Origin: Caldanaerobacter subterraneus
GTDB lineage: Bacteria; Bacillota; Thermoanaerobacteria; Thermoanaerobacterales; Thermoanaerobacteraceae
NCBI RefSeq assembly: GCF_004345675.1
Contig: NZ_SLWU01000001.1
Coordinates: forward strand, 1-64,000
Direction of reading: 5' to 3'
DNA length: 64,000 bases
Positions 33,579 to 43,245 of the stretch are shown piece after piece. The notes beneath the pieces are model-generated. The model worked only from the letters and a program-made list of their open reading frames with translations. It was not told the DNA's origin and ran no database searches. Each line of letters begins with the position of its first letter. Positions within the stretch are counted from its first letter, which is position 1. The position numbers were made by a program, and so were the translations under genes.

Positions 33579-34913
33579 GTGAAGTTAGAAAATCTCACTT
33601 TCAAGGGTGGAGTAAATGTACCACATCATAAGGAGTTAACTGAGGGGCTTCCAATAGAAAGGGCAAGGGAACCGGAAGTAGTTTATATTCCATTGCTTCA
33701 ACATGTTGGAGCACCTTGTGAACCTTTAGTGAAAATAGGAGATACTGTAAAAGTAGGTCAAAAAATTGGGCAATCGGATGCATTTGTATCTGCTCCAGTA
33801 CATTCATCTGTATCAGGCATAGTTAAAGACATTACGCCTATGTTTATACCTACTGGTCAAAGGGTTAAATGTGTAGTTATAGAATCGGATGGAAAGAATG
33901 AGCTAGACGAGTCTGTAAAACCAAAAGGAAAGCTGGAGGACTTATCTCCTAAAGAAATTATTGAGATAATTAAAGAGGCTGGCATCACAGGTATGGGAGG
34001 AGCTGGATTCCCAACTCATGTCAAATTATCGCCTCCTTCTGACAAAAAAATCGATACTATTCTTGTAAATGGGGCAGAGTGTGAACCTTATTTAACAACT
34101 GACCATAGATTAATGGTCGAATATCCTGAAAAGATAATATTTGGTTTAAAAGCAATCATGAAAGCAGTAGGAGTAGAAAGAGGAATTATTGGAGTAGAAA
34201 AAAACAAACCTGATGCCATATTGGCTTTAAGAGAAGCGAGCAAAAATGAGAAAAACATCCAAATAGCAACTTTGAAAGTTAAATATCCTCAGGGGGATGA
34301 AAAAAGATTAATTAATGCTATATTAGGACGAATTGTGCCATCTGGCGGATTGCCAATGGACGTAGGAGTGATAGTAGTCAATGCTGCTACTACTAAAGCG
34401 GTAGCTGATGCGATATTAGAAGGTAAACCTTTATATGAAAGAGTAACTACGATTACAGGCCATGGAATTAAACAACCAAAAAATCTCCTTGTTAAAATAG
34501 GAACGCCTCTTAAAGATTTGATAGAACAGTGTGGGGGATTTACTGAAGACTCACCAGGCAAGATTATCAGTGGTGGGCCTATGATGGGAATAGCTCAGCA
34601 TTCTCTAGATGTACCAATTATAAAGGGAACTGGTGGAATATTGATATTGACAAAAAAGGAAGCAAGACCCCCACAAGTACAACCATGTATTAAATGTGGT
34701 AAATGTGTTGAAGTATGTCCTGTAAACTTACTACCATTGTATATAAGTAGTTATTCTCTCAAGAAAAACTTTGATAAGGCAGAAGAATACAATGCTCTTG
34801 ACTGTGTGGAATGTGGCTCATGCTCTTATATATGTCCAGCTAAAAGGCCTTTGGTAGAATCCATAAGGCTAGCAAAAAGAGAAATACTCGCTAAAAAAAG
34901 AAAATCTAAATAG
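33579..34913 (+). CDS. rnfC: Rnf complex subunit C
   Basis: A 444-aa peripheral subunit that accepts or donates electrons to NAD. The nucleotide/FMN-binding part has AGITGMGGAGFPTHVK and NGAECEPYLTTDHRLM. Two 4Fe-4S motifs close the protein (CIKCGKCVEVCP and CVECGSCSYICP). It starts with GTG behind GAGGTGA. It is first in an rnfCDGEAB operon, the order seen in acetogens. The operon uses more AT-rich codons than its surroundings, by eye. Confidence 0.96.
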   Translation: MKLENLTFKGGVNVPHHKELTEGLPIERAREPEVVYIPLLQHVGAPCEPLVKIGDTVKVGQKIGQSDAFVSAPVHSSVSGIVKDITPMFIPTGQRVKCVVIESDGKNELDESVKPKGKLEDLSPKEIIEIIKEAGITGMGGAGFPTHVKLSPPSDKKIDTILVNGAECEPYLTTDHRLMVEYPEKIIFGLKAIMKAVGVERGIIGVEKNKPDAILALREASKNEKNIQIATLKVKYPQGDEKRLINAILGRIVPSGGLPMDVGVIVVNAATTKAVADAILEGKPLYERVTTITGHGIKQPKNLLVKIGTPLKDLIEQCGGFTEDSPGKIISGGPMMGIAQHSLDVPIIKGTGGILILTKKEARPPQVQPCIKCGKCVEVCPVNLLPLYISSYSLKKNFDKAEEYNALDCVECGSCSYICPAKRPLVESIRLAKREILAKKRKSK

Positions 34914-34928
34914 GTAGGAGGATATGAA

Positions 34929-35888
34929 ATGGCGTCTAAAGTGCAAGAGGTTGCTTTACAAGATAAATTGTTAGTTTCTTCATCTCCTCATATAAGATCT
35001 AATGAAACTGTCCAGAGGATAATGTTAGATGTAGTAATAGCTCTTACGCCGGCTATGATAGGAAGTGTATACTTCTTTGGTTTAAATGCTTTAAAATTAA
35101 TATTAATTTCAGTAGCTTCATCTGTGTTATTCGAAGCACTAATTCAGAAATTGTTTAAAAAACCTATAACTATAACAGATTTTTCTGCTGTAATAACTGG
35201 TATATTAATCGCGTTTAATTTACCAGCCAGTGCTCCTTGGTGGTTACCAGTAATAGGTTCTGCTTTTGCCATCATAGTTGTAAAACAACTTTTTGGTGGT
35301 TTGGGTGCGAATTTTATGAATCCAGCATTGGCAGCGAGAGCAATGTTGATGGCTTCATGGCCAGTTCACATGACAAACTATACTGGCACTAGACCGGACG
35401 TAGTCACATCAGCTACACCATTATCCATAATGAAGTACGGTACAGGAGCTGAACTTCCAACATTGAGGGATATGTTTATAGGTAATATTCCAGGAGTTAT
35501 TGGAGAAACTTCTGCCTTGTTATTGTTAATAGGTGCTGCATATTTGATAATAAGGAAAGTTATAGATTGGAAGATACCAGTATTTTACATAGGAACAACT
35601 TTTATCATGTTACTATTATTAGGAGTTGAACCTAAATTATTGCCATATCATATATTAGGCGGTGGATTGATACTTGGTGCTTTTTATATGGCTACAGATT
35701 ATTCTTCCTCGCCAGTAACTCCTTTAGGTAGAATTATATTTGCAGTTGGAGCAGGGATACTAACAGCAATAATTAGAGTTAAAGGAGCTTATCCAGAAGG
35801 AGTATCTTATTCAATACTATTGATGAATGTTGCAACTCCGTTAATTGAGAAATTTACTAAACCTAAGGTATTTGGGAAGGTGAAATAG
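34929..35888 (+). CDS. rnfD: Rnf complex subunit D
   Basis: A 319-aa integral membrane subunit with about nine helices. The covalent FMN site is the threonine in TSATPLSIM (family motif S-A-T-P/ GATPLS). It forms part of the ion-translocating core with RnfA, E and G. Its start follows AGGAGGAT, and its stop abuts the rnfG start. Confidence 0.95.
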   Translation: MASKVQEVALQDKLLVSSSPHIRSNETVQRIMLDVVIALTPAMIGSVYFFGLNALKLILISVASSVLFEALIQKLFKKPITITDFSAVITGILIAFNLPASAPWWLPVIGSAFAIIVVKQLFGGLGANFMNPALAARAMLMASWPVHMTNYTGTRPDVVTSATPLSIMKYGTGAELPTLRDMFIGNIPGVIGETSALLLLIGAAYLIIRKVIDWKIPVFYIGTTFIMLLLLGVEPKLLPYHILGGGLILGAFYMATDYSSSPVTPLGRIIFAVGAGILTAIIRVKGAYPEGVSYSILLMNVATPLIEKFTKPKVFGKVK

Positions 35889-36470
35889 ATGAAGGAAACA
35901 GTAAAAGTAGGTTTAATTTTATTTTTGATAACTGCTGTTGCTGGAGTAATATTAGGAGTTTCAAATGCAGTTACTTCAGAAAAGATAGCGGAAATGGAGG
36001 AGATTGCTAATAATACCGCAAAACAAGAGGTATTAAAAGAAGCAAAAAGTTTTGTTACATTAGATGAAAAGCGATTAAAAGAGATTGCTGGTTCTAATCA
36101 AAATGTATTAGAAATTAGTGAAGGTTATGACGCAAATTCATCTCTTGTGGGATATGTATTTAAAATTACTTCTAATGGTTATGGTGGAGAAATTCAATTT
36201 ATGGTTGGTATATCTAAAAAAGGATATATTACAGGTATCAAAATCTTAAATCATAAAGAAACTCCAGGACTTGGAGCAAATGCAACTAAGAGCTTCTTCA
36301 CCGATTCTTTTAAAGGCAAATCTGTAGCTGATAAATTAGTTGTTGTTAAGCATCCTCCTAAAGCTGATAATGAAATACAAGCTCTTACTGGTGCAACTAT
36401 AACGAGTAATGCAATAGTCAACGGCGTAAATATGGTTCGGGAAATATATAATTCAAAATTGGCTAATTAG
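35889..36470 (+). CDS. rnfG: Rnf complex subunit G
   Basis: A 193-aa protein with one N-terminal membrane helix and an extracytoplasmic FMN-binding domain. The flavin is attached to the last threonine of LTGATIT in the family. The stretch HKETPGLGANATKSFF is also conserved. It begins directly after rnfD. Attachment of FMN needs ApbE, which is not encoded in this window. Confidence 0.95.
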   Translation: MKETVKVGLILFLITAVAGVILGVSNAVTSEKIAEMEEIANNTAKQEVLKEAKSFVTLDEKRLKEIAGSNQNVLEISEGYDANSSLVGYVFKITSNGYGGEIQFMVGISKKGYITGIKILNHKETPGLGANATKSFFTDSFKGKSVADKLVVVKHPPKADNEIQALTGATITSNAIVNGVNMVREIYNSKLAN

Positions 36471-36492
36471 TTAAATCGTGGAGGTGTAAAAA

Positions 36493-37143
36493 ATGAAGTT
36501 CTCCAAAGTTTTTTATAATGGTCTAGTGAAGGAGAACCCCATATTTGTCCAGGCACTAGGTATGTGTTCAGTTTTAGCTGTAACTACTTCAGCAATTAAC
36601 GGCTTGGCTATGGGATTAGCTGTAACGGCTGTATTAGTTAGTTCAAATTTAGTTGTTTCCTTATTAAGAAAAGTTATACCAGATAAAATTCGCATTCCAG
36701 CTTTTATTGTAGTTATTGCAACTTTTGTTACTATTGTGGAAATGTTTATGAAGGCTTATACCCGTGATCTGTATAACGCACTGGGAATTTTTATTCCTTT
36801 AATAGTCGTTAACTGTATAATTTTAGGTAGAGCAGAAGCTTTTGCTTCCAAAAATAGTTTGTTGCCCTCCATAGTGGATGGTTTAGGTATGGGAGCAGGA
36901 TATACTTTAGCAGTAGTAATATTAGGAAGCATAAGAGAAATATTAGGTTCAGGTAGTTTGTTTGGGATACAGTTGTTTGGAGCAAGTTTTGAACCAGCAC
37001 TAATTTTTATAATGCCACCAGGAGCGTTCATTGTACTTGGGATATTGATTGGGATTTTTAATTATGTTAGAAAGAGAAAAGAAGCTTCTGAGACTGGTGT
37101 AAGGGAGGAAGTTTTAGATGAATATATTTATAATATTGATTAA
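36493..37143 (+). CDS. rnfE: Rnf complex subunit E
   Basis: A 216-aa, six-helix membrane subunit. Family signatures are NPIFVQALGMCSVLAV and NCIILGRAEAFA with the membrane cysteines. RnfA and RnfE are paralogues that bind a shared iron-sulfur centre in the membrane. Its 3' end overlaps rnfA by 26 bases. Confidence 0.95.
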   Translation: MKFSKVFYNGLVKENPIFVQALGMCSVLAVTTSAINGLAMGLAVTAVLVSSNLVVSLLRKVIPDKIRIPAFIVVIATFVTIVEMFMKAYTRDLYNALGIFIPLIVVNCIILGRAEAFASKNSLLPSIVDGLGMGAGYTLAVVILGSIREILGSGSLFGIQLFGASFEPALIFIMPPGAFIVLGILIGIFNYVRKRKEASETGVREEVLDEYIYNID

Positions 37144-37690
37144 TACGATATTTGTCAACAATTATGTTTTTGCCCGTTTTTTGGGGATATGTCCCTACTT
37201 AGGTGTATCTAATAAAACAGAAACAGCTACTGGAATGGGGATGGCTGTAACTTTTGTAATTACACTATCGTCAGTGATAACTTATATAATACATCATGCT
37301 ATATTAGCTCCACTAAATTTAGAATATTTGCAAACTATAGCTTTTATACTTGTAATAGCTTCTTTAGTACAATTTGTTGAGATATTTCTTAAAAAAACTA
37401 GTCCCAATCTTTATGGTGCATTAGGTATATATCTTCCATTGATAACCACTAATTGTATAGTACTAGGAGTTGCCATATTAAATATTCAAGAAGGATATAC
37501 TTTAATTGAAACGATTTTTAATGCCCTAGGAGCATCTATTGGTTTTGCTATTGCATTGTTGCTTATGGCTGGAATAAGAGAGAAGCTTGAAATAATAGAT
37601 GTTCCAAAGGCTTTAGAAGGCGTTCCAATCACATTAATAATTGCAGGTCTTATATCCATAGCATTTTTAGGATTTAATGGGCTTGTTTAG
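37118..37690 (+). CDS. rnfA: Rnf complex subunit A
   Basis: A 190-aa, six-helix membrane subunit with [17 protein letters not shown] and [12 protein letters not shown], typical RnfA motifs. The ATG lies inside the end of rnfE, behind GGGAGG, suggesting translational coupling. Confidence 0.95.
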   Translation: MNIFIILINTIFVNNYVFARFLGICPYLGVSNKTETATGMGMAVTFVITLSSVITYIIHHAILAPLNLEYLQTIAFILVIASLVQFVEIFLKKTSPNLYGALGIYLPLITTNCIVLGVAILNIQEGYTLIETIFNALGASIGFAIALLLMAGIREKLEIIDVPKALEGVPITLIIAGLISIAFLGFNGLV

Positions 37691-37701
37691 GAGGTAATAA
37701 C

Positions 37702-38517
37702 ATGAGTGGAATATTGTATCCAATAGTAGTATTAGGCGGTTTAGGATTTTTATTTGGGTCAAGTCTTTCTTTAGCATCTAAAATTTTTGCTGTGGAGATA
37801 AATCCAAAAGTAAAAAAGATAAGAGAAGTTTTACCAGGTGCAAACTGTGGGGCTTGTGGATATCCCGGTTGTGATGCCTATGCTAATGCAATTGTAAAGG
37901 GTGAAGCTCCAGTAAATGCTTGTAGTGTTGGGGGAAATTCTGTAGCAAAAAAAATTGCGGAGATAATGGGAGTCGACGCAGTGGAAGTGGAAAGAAAAGT
38001 AGCAACTGTATTATGCCAAGGGGATCGTAATAAAGCAAAAAATAAATATCTCTATTATGGTATAAGAGATTGTAGGGCTCAAAATATATTAGCTGGAGGA
38101 AGCAAATCTTGCTCATATGGCTGTTTAGGTTGTGGTACATGTGTGGATGTTTGTAATTATGGTGCAATTCAAGTTATTAATGGAGTTGCTGTTATAGATA
38201 AAGAAAAATGTGTGGCTTGCAAAGCTTGTATAGAAGTTTGTCCTAAAGGAATAATTGAGCTTGTACCCTATGACCAAGAAGTGATAATAAAATGTAAGAG
38301 TAATGATCCGGGTAAGGTAGTTAGAAGCAATTGTAGCGTTGGATGTATTGGATGTCAAATGTGTGTTAAAAGTTGCCCTGAAAATGCAATTACTTTTGAA
38401 AATTATCTAGCAAAGATTGACTATGAAAAATGTACCAATTGCGGAATTTGTGTCAAAAAATGTCCTACAGGTGCCATATTTTCAAGTTTAGAATTGATTG
38501 GTGAGAATGTACAATAA
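37702..38517 (+). CDS. rnfB: Rnf complex subunit B
   Basis: A 271-aa ferredoxin-accepting subunit. An N-terminal membrane helix is followed by the RnfB-type cluster motif ([16 protein letters not shown]). Ferredoxin-type clusters come next, in [33 protein letters not shown] and [11 protein letters not shown]. Electrons from reduced ferredoxin enter here, and the complex moves them to NAD+ while pumping Na+ or H+. Last gene of the operon. Confidence 0.96.
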   Translation: MSGILYPIVVLGGLGFLFGSSLSLASKIFAVEINPKVKKIREVLPGANCGACGYPGCDAYANAIVKGEAPVNACSVGGNSVAKKIAEIMGVDAVEVERKVATVLCQGDRNKAKNKYLYYGIRDCRAQNILAGGSKSCSYGCLGCGTCVDVCNYGAIQVINGVAVIDKEKCVACKACIEVCPKGIIELVPYDQEVIIKCKSNDPGKVVRSNCSVGCIGCQMCVKSCPENAITFENYLAKIDYEKCTNCGICVKKCPTGAIFSSLELIGENVQ

Positions 38518-38518
38518 T

Positions 38519-38547
38519 TTAGAGCCTTTAATTAGGCTCTTTTTTAT
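38519..38547 (+). terminator. Terminator of the rnf operon
   Basis: AGAGCCT (38521-38527) pairs with AGGCTCT (38534-38540), followed by TTTTTATT. Confidence 0.88.
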
Positions 38548-38637
38548 TCTTTTATAATTATTTTGTAAATAAAAGATATAAATGGTAAACTAAGCATGAC
38601 GTTTGTAGAAATAAACTTGTTTCAAGGAGTGAAAAAA

Positions 38638-39018
38638 GTGACAAAAGGTGACAAATTTTTAATAATTACTATTGTGATTATCAGTGTTATATCACTAATA
38701 TTTATAAATAAATCAGTTTCTAGTTACGAAGAAAAGTATATAAGTATACAAGTAGATGGGAAAGAGGTAAAGAGAATAAAATTTGATAGTAGTTTAGTGG
38801 GAAAAACAATACCAATAAAGACAGAATATGGTTATAATTTACTTGAAATTGGAGAGGATAAAGTGAGAGTAATTGAGGCGGATTGTCCTGATCAATTGTG
38901 TGTTAAACAAGGCTATATTTCACGAGTTGGAGAGGCTATTGTATGTTTGCCCAATAGATTAGTTGTTGAAATAAAAGGAGGGGAGAAGGAAATAGAAATA
39001 GATGGTATCAGTTACTAG
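38638..39018 (+). CDS. NusG domain II (NusG_II) membrane-anchored protein
   Basis: A 126-aa protein with one N-terminal membrane helix (FLIITIVIISVISLIFI) and a NusG_II-like beta domain. The hallmark is ADCPDQLCVKQGYI...GEAIVCLPNRLVVEI. The start is GTG 38638 behind AAGGAG. This family is regularly found beside rnf operons and FMN-transfer genes in clostridia, so it may help assemble or maintain the complex; its precise role is unknown. Confidence 0.88.
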   Translation: MTKGDKFLIITIVIISVISLIFINKSVSSYEEKYISIQVDGKEVKRIKFDSSLVGKTIPIKTEYGYNLLEIGEDKVRVIEADCPDQLCVKQGYISRVGEAIVCLPNRLVVEIKGGEKEIEIDGISY

Positions 39019-39049
39019 AATGGAACGAATAAAAATATTGCATCTATTC

Positions 39050-39110
39050 CTCATAGTGTAAAATTATCGTTGGATTTTTTGAGTGAAAAAAATAAGAGAC
39101 AGCCCTTGTG
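39050..39110. repeat. IS-end-like repeat, copy B
   Basis: The partner of 33191-33250, in the same orientation, with five to six differences. The two copies bracket the rnf operon and the NusG_II gene. Confidence 0.75.
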
Positions 39111-39364
39111 ATGAGGCTTGTCAAGAATTTTGTGTCTGAGAGAAGTAGCGTAACTGGAAAAGTTGTTGAATATCATAAATGGAGCTTTTATGATGAGAGG
39201 ATGAGGTTTTTGCAATTTTTTATAGAAATTTGTTGATTTTTATGATATTATAAAGTCAAAGCAAAAAATTTTTAAATTGAGAGAGGAATATTAATTTTTG
39301 TGTAGAATATTATTTACTGTATGTGTGTGTTTTGTAAAAGGTAAGTGCTTAAAAGGTGACAGGA
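39111..39364. other. Intergenic region before the spo0F-like gene
   Basis: Together with copy B this is about 345 bases without a gene. TTGTCAAGAATTTTGTGTC (39119-39137) looks like an end of an IS256-type element, but no transposase is present. A perfect ATCATAAA/TTTATGAT hairpin lies at about 39172-39194. A possible promoter with TATTATAA is near 39246. Otherwise it is AT-rich and unassigned. Confidence 0.45.
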
Positions 39365-39715
39365 ATGAGCAAGATTTTAGTGGTAGACGATAATAAAGGA
39401 ATTTGCAACTTAATAGAGGAGATTTTTCGAATAGATGGGCATGAAGTGAGAAGTTATACTGACATATCTCACTTTATGGAGGAGATTGAAGATTTTGTCC
39501 CTGATGTGGGCATTTTTGACCTCAGCATGGCAAAGGATATGGTAAAAATTATAAATAAAGTAAAAAGAATTCATCCTAATATGAAGGGAATAGTCATGTC
39601 TGCTGACGAACCTGCTGAGCCTTTGAAAAATCTTCCTTTTATTGCTAAGCCTTTTGACATACTTGAGCTAAAAAAATTAGTTTATGAAAATCTAAAACAG
39701 GAAATGGCGGTATAA
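39365..39715 (+). CDS. spo0F: Stand-alone response-regulator receiver (Spo0F-like)
   Basis: A 116-aa single receiver domain. The acidic pair is D8/D9 (LVVDDNK), the phosphorylated aspartate is D52 in GIFDLSMA, and the conserved lysine is in FIAKPFDI. The ATG at 39365 has AAAAGGTGA before it. There is no output domain. As in B. subtilis, it lies directly upstream of the class II fructose-bisphosphate aldolase gene, which supports a Spo0F role in the sporulation phosphorelay. The loop after D52 (SMAKDMVK) departs from the usual MPxMDG, so partner choice may differ. Confidence 0.82.
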   Translation: MSKILVVDDNKGICNLIEEIFRIDGHEVRSYTDISHFMEEIEDFVPDVGIFDLSMAKDMVKIINKVKRIHPNMKGIVMSADEPAEPLKNLPFIAKPFDILELKKLVYENLKQEMAV

Positions 39716-39749
39716 ATACAAATTTTATAGACTGAAGGAGTTGTTGAAG

Positions 39750-40601
39750 ATGTTAGTTACAGGGATTGAAATACTTGAGAAGGCTCACAAAGAAGGGTAT
39801 GCGGTCGGAGCTTTTAACACCAGCAACCTGGAAATTACACAGGCTATTGTAGAGGCTGCAGAAGAGACCAGGTCTCCTGTGATAATTCAGGTGAGTGAAG
39901 GGGGCCTTAAGTACGCTGGCATTGAGGCGATTTCAGCTATTGTAAGGACACTGGCTGAAAAAGCTACAGTTCCCATTGCTCTTCACTTGGATCACGGTAC
40001 AGATTTTAACACCATAATGAAGTGCTTAAGGAATGGTTGGACTTCTGTTATGATTGACGCTTCTAAATTTCCTTTAGAGGAAAACATACAAAGGACCAGG
40101 AAAATTGTTGAGATTGCCCACAGCATGGGAGTTTCAGTCGAGGCAGAAATAGGTAAAATTGGCGGAACGGAAGACCACATTACAGTTGATGAAAGGGAAG
40201 CTTCAATGACTGACCCTGAAGAAGCTCTGCGCTTTGCCAAGGAGACAGGAGTTGATTATTTGGCAATAGCAATTGGCACGGCCCATGGGCCATACAAAGG
40301 AGAGCCTAAACTTGATTTTGAGAGGTTAAAGAGAATAAAAGAGCTTTTAAACATGCCTTTAGTTTTGCATGGAGCTTCAGGGGTACCTGAGGAAGCGATA
40401 AAAAAAGCTGTAAGTCTTGGGATTAACAAGATAAACATAGATACGGATGTAAGACAGGCTTTTACAGCGAGGTTAAGAAGGCTCCTTGAAGAAGATAAAG
40501 AAGTCTATGACCCGAGAAAGATTTTAGGCCCCTGCAAAGAAGCGATGAAAGAGGTCATAAAGCAGAAAATGATTTTATTTGGCTCATCTTTAAAGGCGTA
40601 A
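39750..40601 (+). CDS. fba: Class II fructose-bisphosphate aldolase
   Basis: A 283-aa zinc-dependent aldolase of glycolysis and gluconeogenesis. Zinc and substrate residues appear in HLDHGTDF, IGTAHGPYKGEPKLDF and VLHGASGVPEE, plus NKINIDTDVRQAF. The ATG at 39750 has AAGGAG nine bases before it; two TTG codons upstream are in frame. Confidence 0.95.
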   Translation: MLVTGIEILEKAHKEGYAVGAFNTSNLEITQAIVEAAEETRSPVIIQVSEGGLKYAGIEAISAIVRTLAEKATVPIALHLDHGTDFNTIMKCLRNGWTSVMIDASKFPLEENIQRTRKIVEIAHSMGVSVEAEIGKIGGTEDHITVDEREASMTDPEEALRFAKETGVDYLAIAIGTAHGPYKGEPKLDFERLKRIKELLNMPLVLHGASGVPEEAIKKAVSLGINKINIDTDVRQAFTARLRRLLEEDKEVYDPRKILGPCKEAMKEVIKQKMILFGSSLKA

Positions 40602-40629
40602 AGCGGGTTTTACCCGCTTTAAATTTTAT
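40600..40629 (+). terminator. Terminator of fba
   Basis: AAAGCGGG pairs with CCCGCTTT around a TTTTA loop; AAATTTTA follows. Confidence 0.85.
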
Positions 40630-40683
40630 GTATAAATTTTTGCAAAATGGCAAAAATATCAATGAACTTGTTAAAAAAGGCAC

Positions 40684-40712
40684 TTGACATGTTGATAAAA
40701 TAACAATAAAAT
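40684..40712 (+). promoter_or_regulatory. Sigma-A promoter of rho
   Basis: TTGACA (40684-40689), a 17-base spacer and TAAAAT (40707-40712). The leader to the rho start is about 115 bases, pyrimidine-rich and weakly structured, which would suit Rho binding to its own transcript (inference). Confidence 0.8.
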
Positions 40713-40835
40713 AGAAGAAGATTATACGTATTCATTTCTCAGCTTTTGTTTTTCTTCGTGCGGTTTGTCCGTTCTCATTTATCCCCAGTTTAGAATGGAA
40801 ATTTTTTAAAAATCTATATTTTGGGAGGTGCGCTT

Positions 40836-42302
40836 TTGGAGTTTGATATTAATAATCTGGAAAATTTAGGTTTAATGGAATTGAGGGAAATTGCGAAAGA
40901 GCTGGGCATCAAGAGTATTACGAAATACAGAAAGCAGCAGTTGAGAGAAAAAATTATTGAAAAAGTAAAAGAAAAAGAGGAAGAAAAGCTTAAGCAAGAA
41001 GAAAAAATTCCAGAGGAGAATAAAGAGAATAAAGAAGAAAATAAAGAAGAGGGCGAAGAGGAAAAGGTTCAATCTGTGGCTCTTAGCAATAACGGCCTCC
41101 AATCTCAGCAGGCTTTCTTAAAAGAGAACTTACCTATGGTGAAGGACCTTTCTGACCCTTTGAAAGAGCTTATACAGACGCAGGGAGACGTAGTAGCAGA
41201 AGGGATTTTGGATATTCTGCCTGATGGGTTTGGATTTTTAAGAGTAGAAAATTTTACACAGGGGCCAAAGGACATATATATTTCTCAGTCTCAGATAAGA
41301 AGATTTGGACTTAAAGTGGGAGACAAGGTCAGAGGAATCACTCGAATTCCGAGAGAAGGAGAAAAGTATTCTGCTATTTTGTACGTTGAGGCTATAAATG
41401 ATGAAGACCCAGAAAAGGCCAAAAAGAGAATTCCTTTTGATGAACTTACCCCTATTTTCCCTAATCAAAAGTTAAGGCTTGAGACATCCCCTCGTGAGTT
41501 TTCTATGAGGCTGGTGGACCTAATAGCGCCTATAGGCAAAGGTCAGAGGGGAATGATTGTCGCTCCTCCTAAAGCCGGTAAGACGACTTTGTTAAAGCAG
41601 ATCGCCAATAGCATTTCTCAAAACCATCCCGAAGTAGTTTTAATAGTCCTTTTGATCGATGAGAGGCCTGAAGAAGTAACTGATATGAAGAGGTCTATAA
41701 AAGGGGAAGTAGTGTATTCTACTTTTGACGAACTGCCAGAGCACCACATCAAAGTTGCAGAGATGGTCTTAGAGCATGCCAAAAGATTGGTAGAATACAA
41801 AAGAGATGTGGTTATTTTATTGGACAGCATTACAAGATTAGCAAGGGCATACAATTTGGTGACACCACCTTCAGGAAGGACTCTATCAGGTGGAATTGAC
41901 CCTGCTGCTTTGCATCCGCCGAAGAGATTTTTTGGGGCAGCAAGGAACATTGAAGAAGGCGGAAGCCTCACGATTTTGGCGACTGCCTTAGTTGAGACGG
42001 GAAGCCGTATGGATGAAGTGATATTTGAAGAGTTTAAAGGGACGGGCAATATGGAGCTGCACTTAGATAGAAAGCTTCAGGAAAGAAGGATATTCCCTGC
42101 CATTGACATATATAAATCCGGTACGAGGAAAGAAGAGCTGCTGCTCACGCAGGAGGAGATGGAAGCCATGTGGATTTTGAGAAAAGCCATGTCAAATCTT
42201 CCTCCTCAAGAAGTTACAGAAATGATAATTGAGAAATTGATAAGGACGAAGTCAAATGCTGAGTTTGTAAATATGATAAGGTCCCAATTTTATAAATCTT
42301 GA
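40836..42302 (+). CDS. rho: Transcription termination factor Rho
   Basis: A 488-aa RNA helicase-type terminator. The N-terminal Rho-N helix bundle ([20 protein letters not shown]) is followed by a Lys/Glu-rich insertion at residues ~45-75. Then come the cold-shock-type RNA-binding domain ([14 protein letters not shown]) and the ATPase with [26 protein letters not shown] and [12 protein letters not shown]. The TTG at 40836 behind GGGAGGTG is the likely start. Synteny fba-rho-rpmE is as in Bacillus. Confidence 0.96.
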   Translation: MEFDINNLENLGLMELREIAKELGIKSITKYRKQQLREKIIEKVKEKEEEKLKQEEKIPEENKENKEENKEEGEEEKVQSVALSNNGLQSQQAFLKENLPMVKDLSDPLKELIQTQGDVVAEGILDILPDGFGFLRVENFTQGPKDIYISQSQIRRFGLKVGDKVRGITRIPREGEKYSAILYVEAINDEDPEKAKKRIPFDELTPIFPNQKLRLETSPREFSMRLVDLIAPIGKGQRGMIVAPPKAGKTTLLKQIANSISQNHPEVVLIVLLIDERPEEVTDMKRSIKGEVVYSTFDELPEHHIKVAEMVLEHAKRLVEYKRDVVILLDSITRLARAYNLVTPPSGRTLSGGIDPAALHPPKRFFGAARNIEEGGSLTILATALVETGSRMDEVIFEEFKGTGNMELHLDRKLQERRIFPAIDIYKSGTRKEELLLTQEEMEAMWILRKAMSNLPPQEVTEMIIEKLIRTKSNAEFVNMIRSQFYKS

Positions 42303-42327
42303 TATTGTCCACAACTTGTGTTATAAT
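42299..42327 (+). promoter_or_regulatory. Sigma-A promoter of rpmE
   Basis: TTGATA (42299-42304), overlapping the rho stop, a 17-base spacer and TATAAT (42322-42327). Confidence 0.8.
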
Positions 42328-42367
42328 TTCACCGTATGAGTTTGGGCTTGAGTGAGGTGAGATAGCG

Positions 42368-42577
42368 ATGAAACCAGGTATACATCCCACCTATTATCAC
42401 GATGCTGTTGTGAAATGTGCTTGTGGAAATACCTTTATAACCGGTTCTACAAAGAAAGAAATTAGAGTAGAGATATGTTCAAAATGCCATCCTTTCTTCA
42501 CAGGTCAACAGAAGATTGTAGATACAGGTGGAAGAGTCGAGAGATTCAGAAAGAGATTTAATTTAGAGGAAAAATAA
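42368..42577 (+). CDS. rpmE: Ribosomal protein L31 (zinc form)
   Basis: A 69-aa L31 with [20 protein letters not shown] and [13 protein letters not shown]. The four cysteine positions of the zinc-binding (C+) form are kept. Its own promoter and a terminator bracket it. Confidence 0.97.
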   Translation: MKPGIHPTYYHDAVVKCACGNTFITGSTKKEIRVEICSKCHPFFTGQQKIVDTGGRVERFRKRFNLEEK

Positions 42578-42583
42578 TTTGGG

Positions 42584-42617
42584 GGTTAGAGTGTAAAAGA
42601 CTCTAACCTTTTGTTTT
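42584..42617 (+). terminator. Terminator of rpmE
   Basis: GGTTAGAGT (42584-42592) pairs perfectly with ACTCTAACC (42600-42608), followed by TTTTGTTTTT. Confidence 0.9.
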
Positions 42618-42647
42618 TAATTTGACATTAAAAGAAAGGTGGTTTTT

Positions 42648-43229
42648 ATGATATACGGTTCACTGGACCACGGTTTTATAGAGGTTATAGTAGGTCCTAT
42701 GTTCAGTGGAAAAAGCGAAGAGCTGATAAGAAGAATTAGGAGAGCCCAGATAGCAAAGCAAAAAGTACAGGTCTTTAAGCCTGCCATTGATGACAGGTAT
42801 TCTATTGACAAAGTGGTATCTCATAACGGAAGCAGTATAAATGCCATCTCTGTCACAAAGGCATCAGAGATATTGGACCTTTTAGAAGAAGATACACAGG
42901 TGGTGGCAATAGATGAGATTCAATTTTTTGACCATTCTCTTGTTGATGTGGTAAGAGAAATAGCTGATATGGGGAAAAGGGTTATATGTGCGGGACTGGA
43001 TATGGATTTTAGGGGAGAGCCTTTTGGAGTTACTCCAGATATAATGGCGATTGCTGAGTCTGTAGATAAATTAACTGCTATTTGTGTTAAATGTGGCAAT
43101 CCTGCAACGAGAACACAAAGACTTATAAATGGTAAACCTGCTAAATATGATGATCCAATTATTTTAGTAGGAGCCCATGAGACTTACGAAGCAAGGTGCA
43201 GAAAGTGCCACGAAGTTCCGCGTACATAA
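42648..43229 (+). CDS. tdk: Thymidine kinase
   Basis: A 193-aa type II thymidine kinase. The P-loop is [16 protein letters not shown], the Asp/Glu pair is in [10 protein letters not shown], and zinc cysteines are in CVKCGNP and RCRKCHE. It salvages thymidine to dTMP, feeding the Tmk encoded earlier in the window. The ATG at 42648 follows AAAGGTGG. Confidence 0.96.
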   Translation: MIYGSLDHGFIEVIVGPMFSGKSEELIRRIRRAQIAKQKVQVFKPAIDDRYSIDKVVSHNGSSINAISVTKASEILDLLEEDTQVVAIDEIQFFDHSLVDVVREIADMGKRVICAGLDMDFRGEPFGVTPDIMAIAESVDKLTAICVKCGNPATRTQRLINGKPAKYDDPIILVGAHETYEARCRKCHEVPRT

Positions 43230-43245
43230 AGATGGGGGTGCAGTG

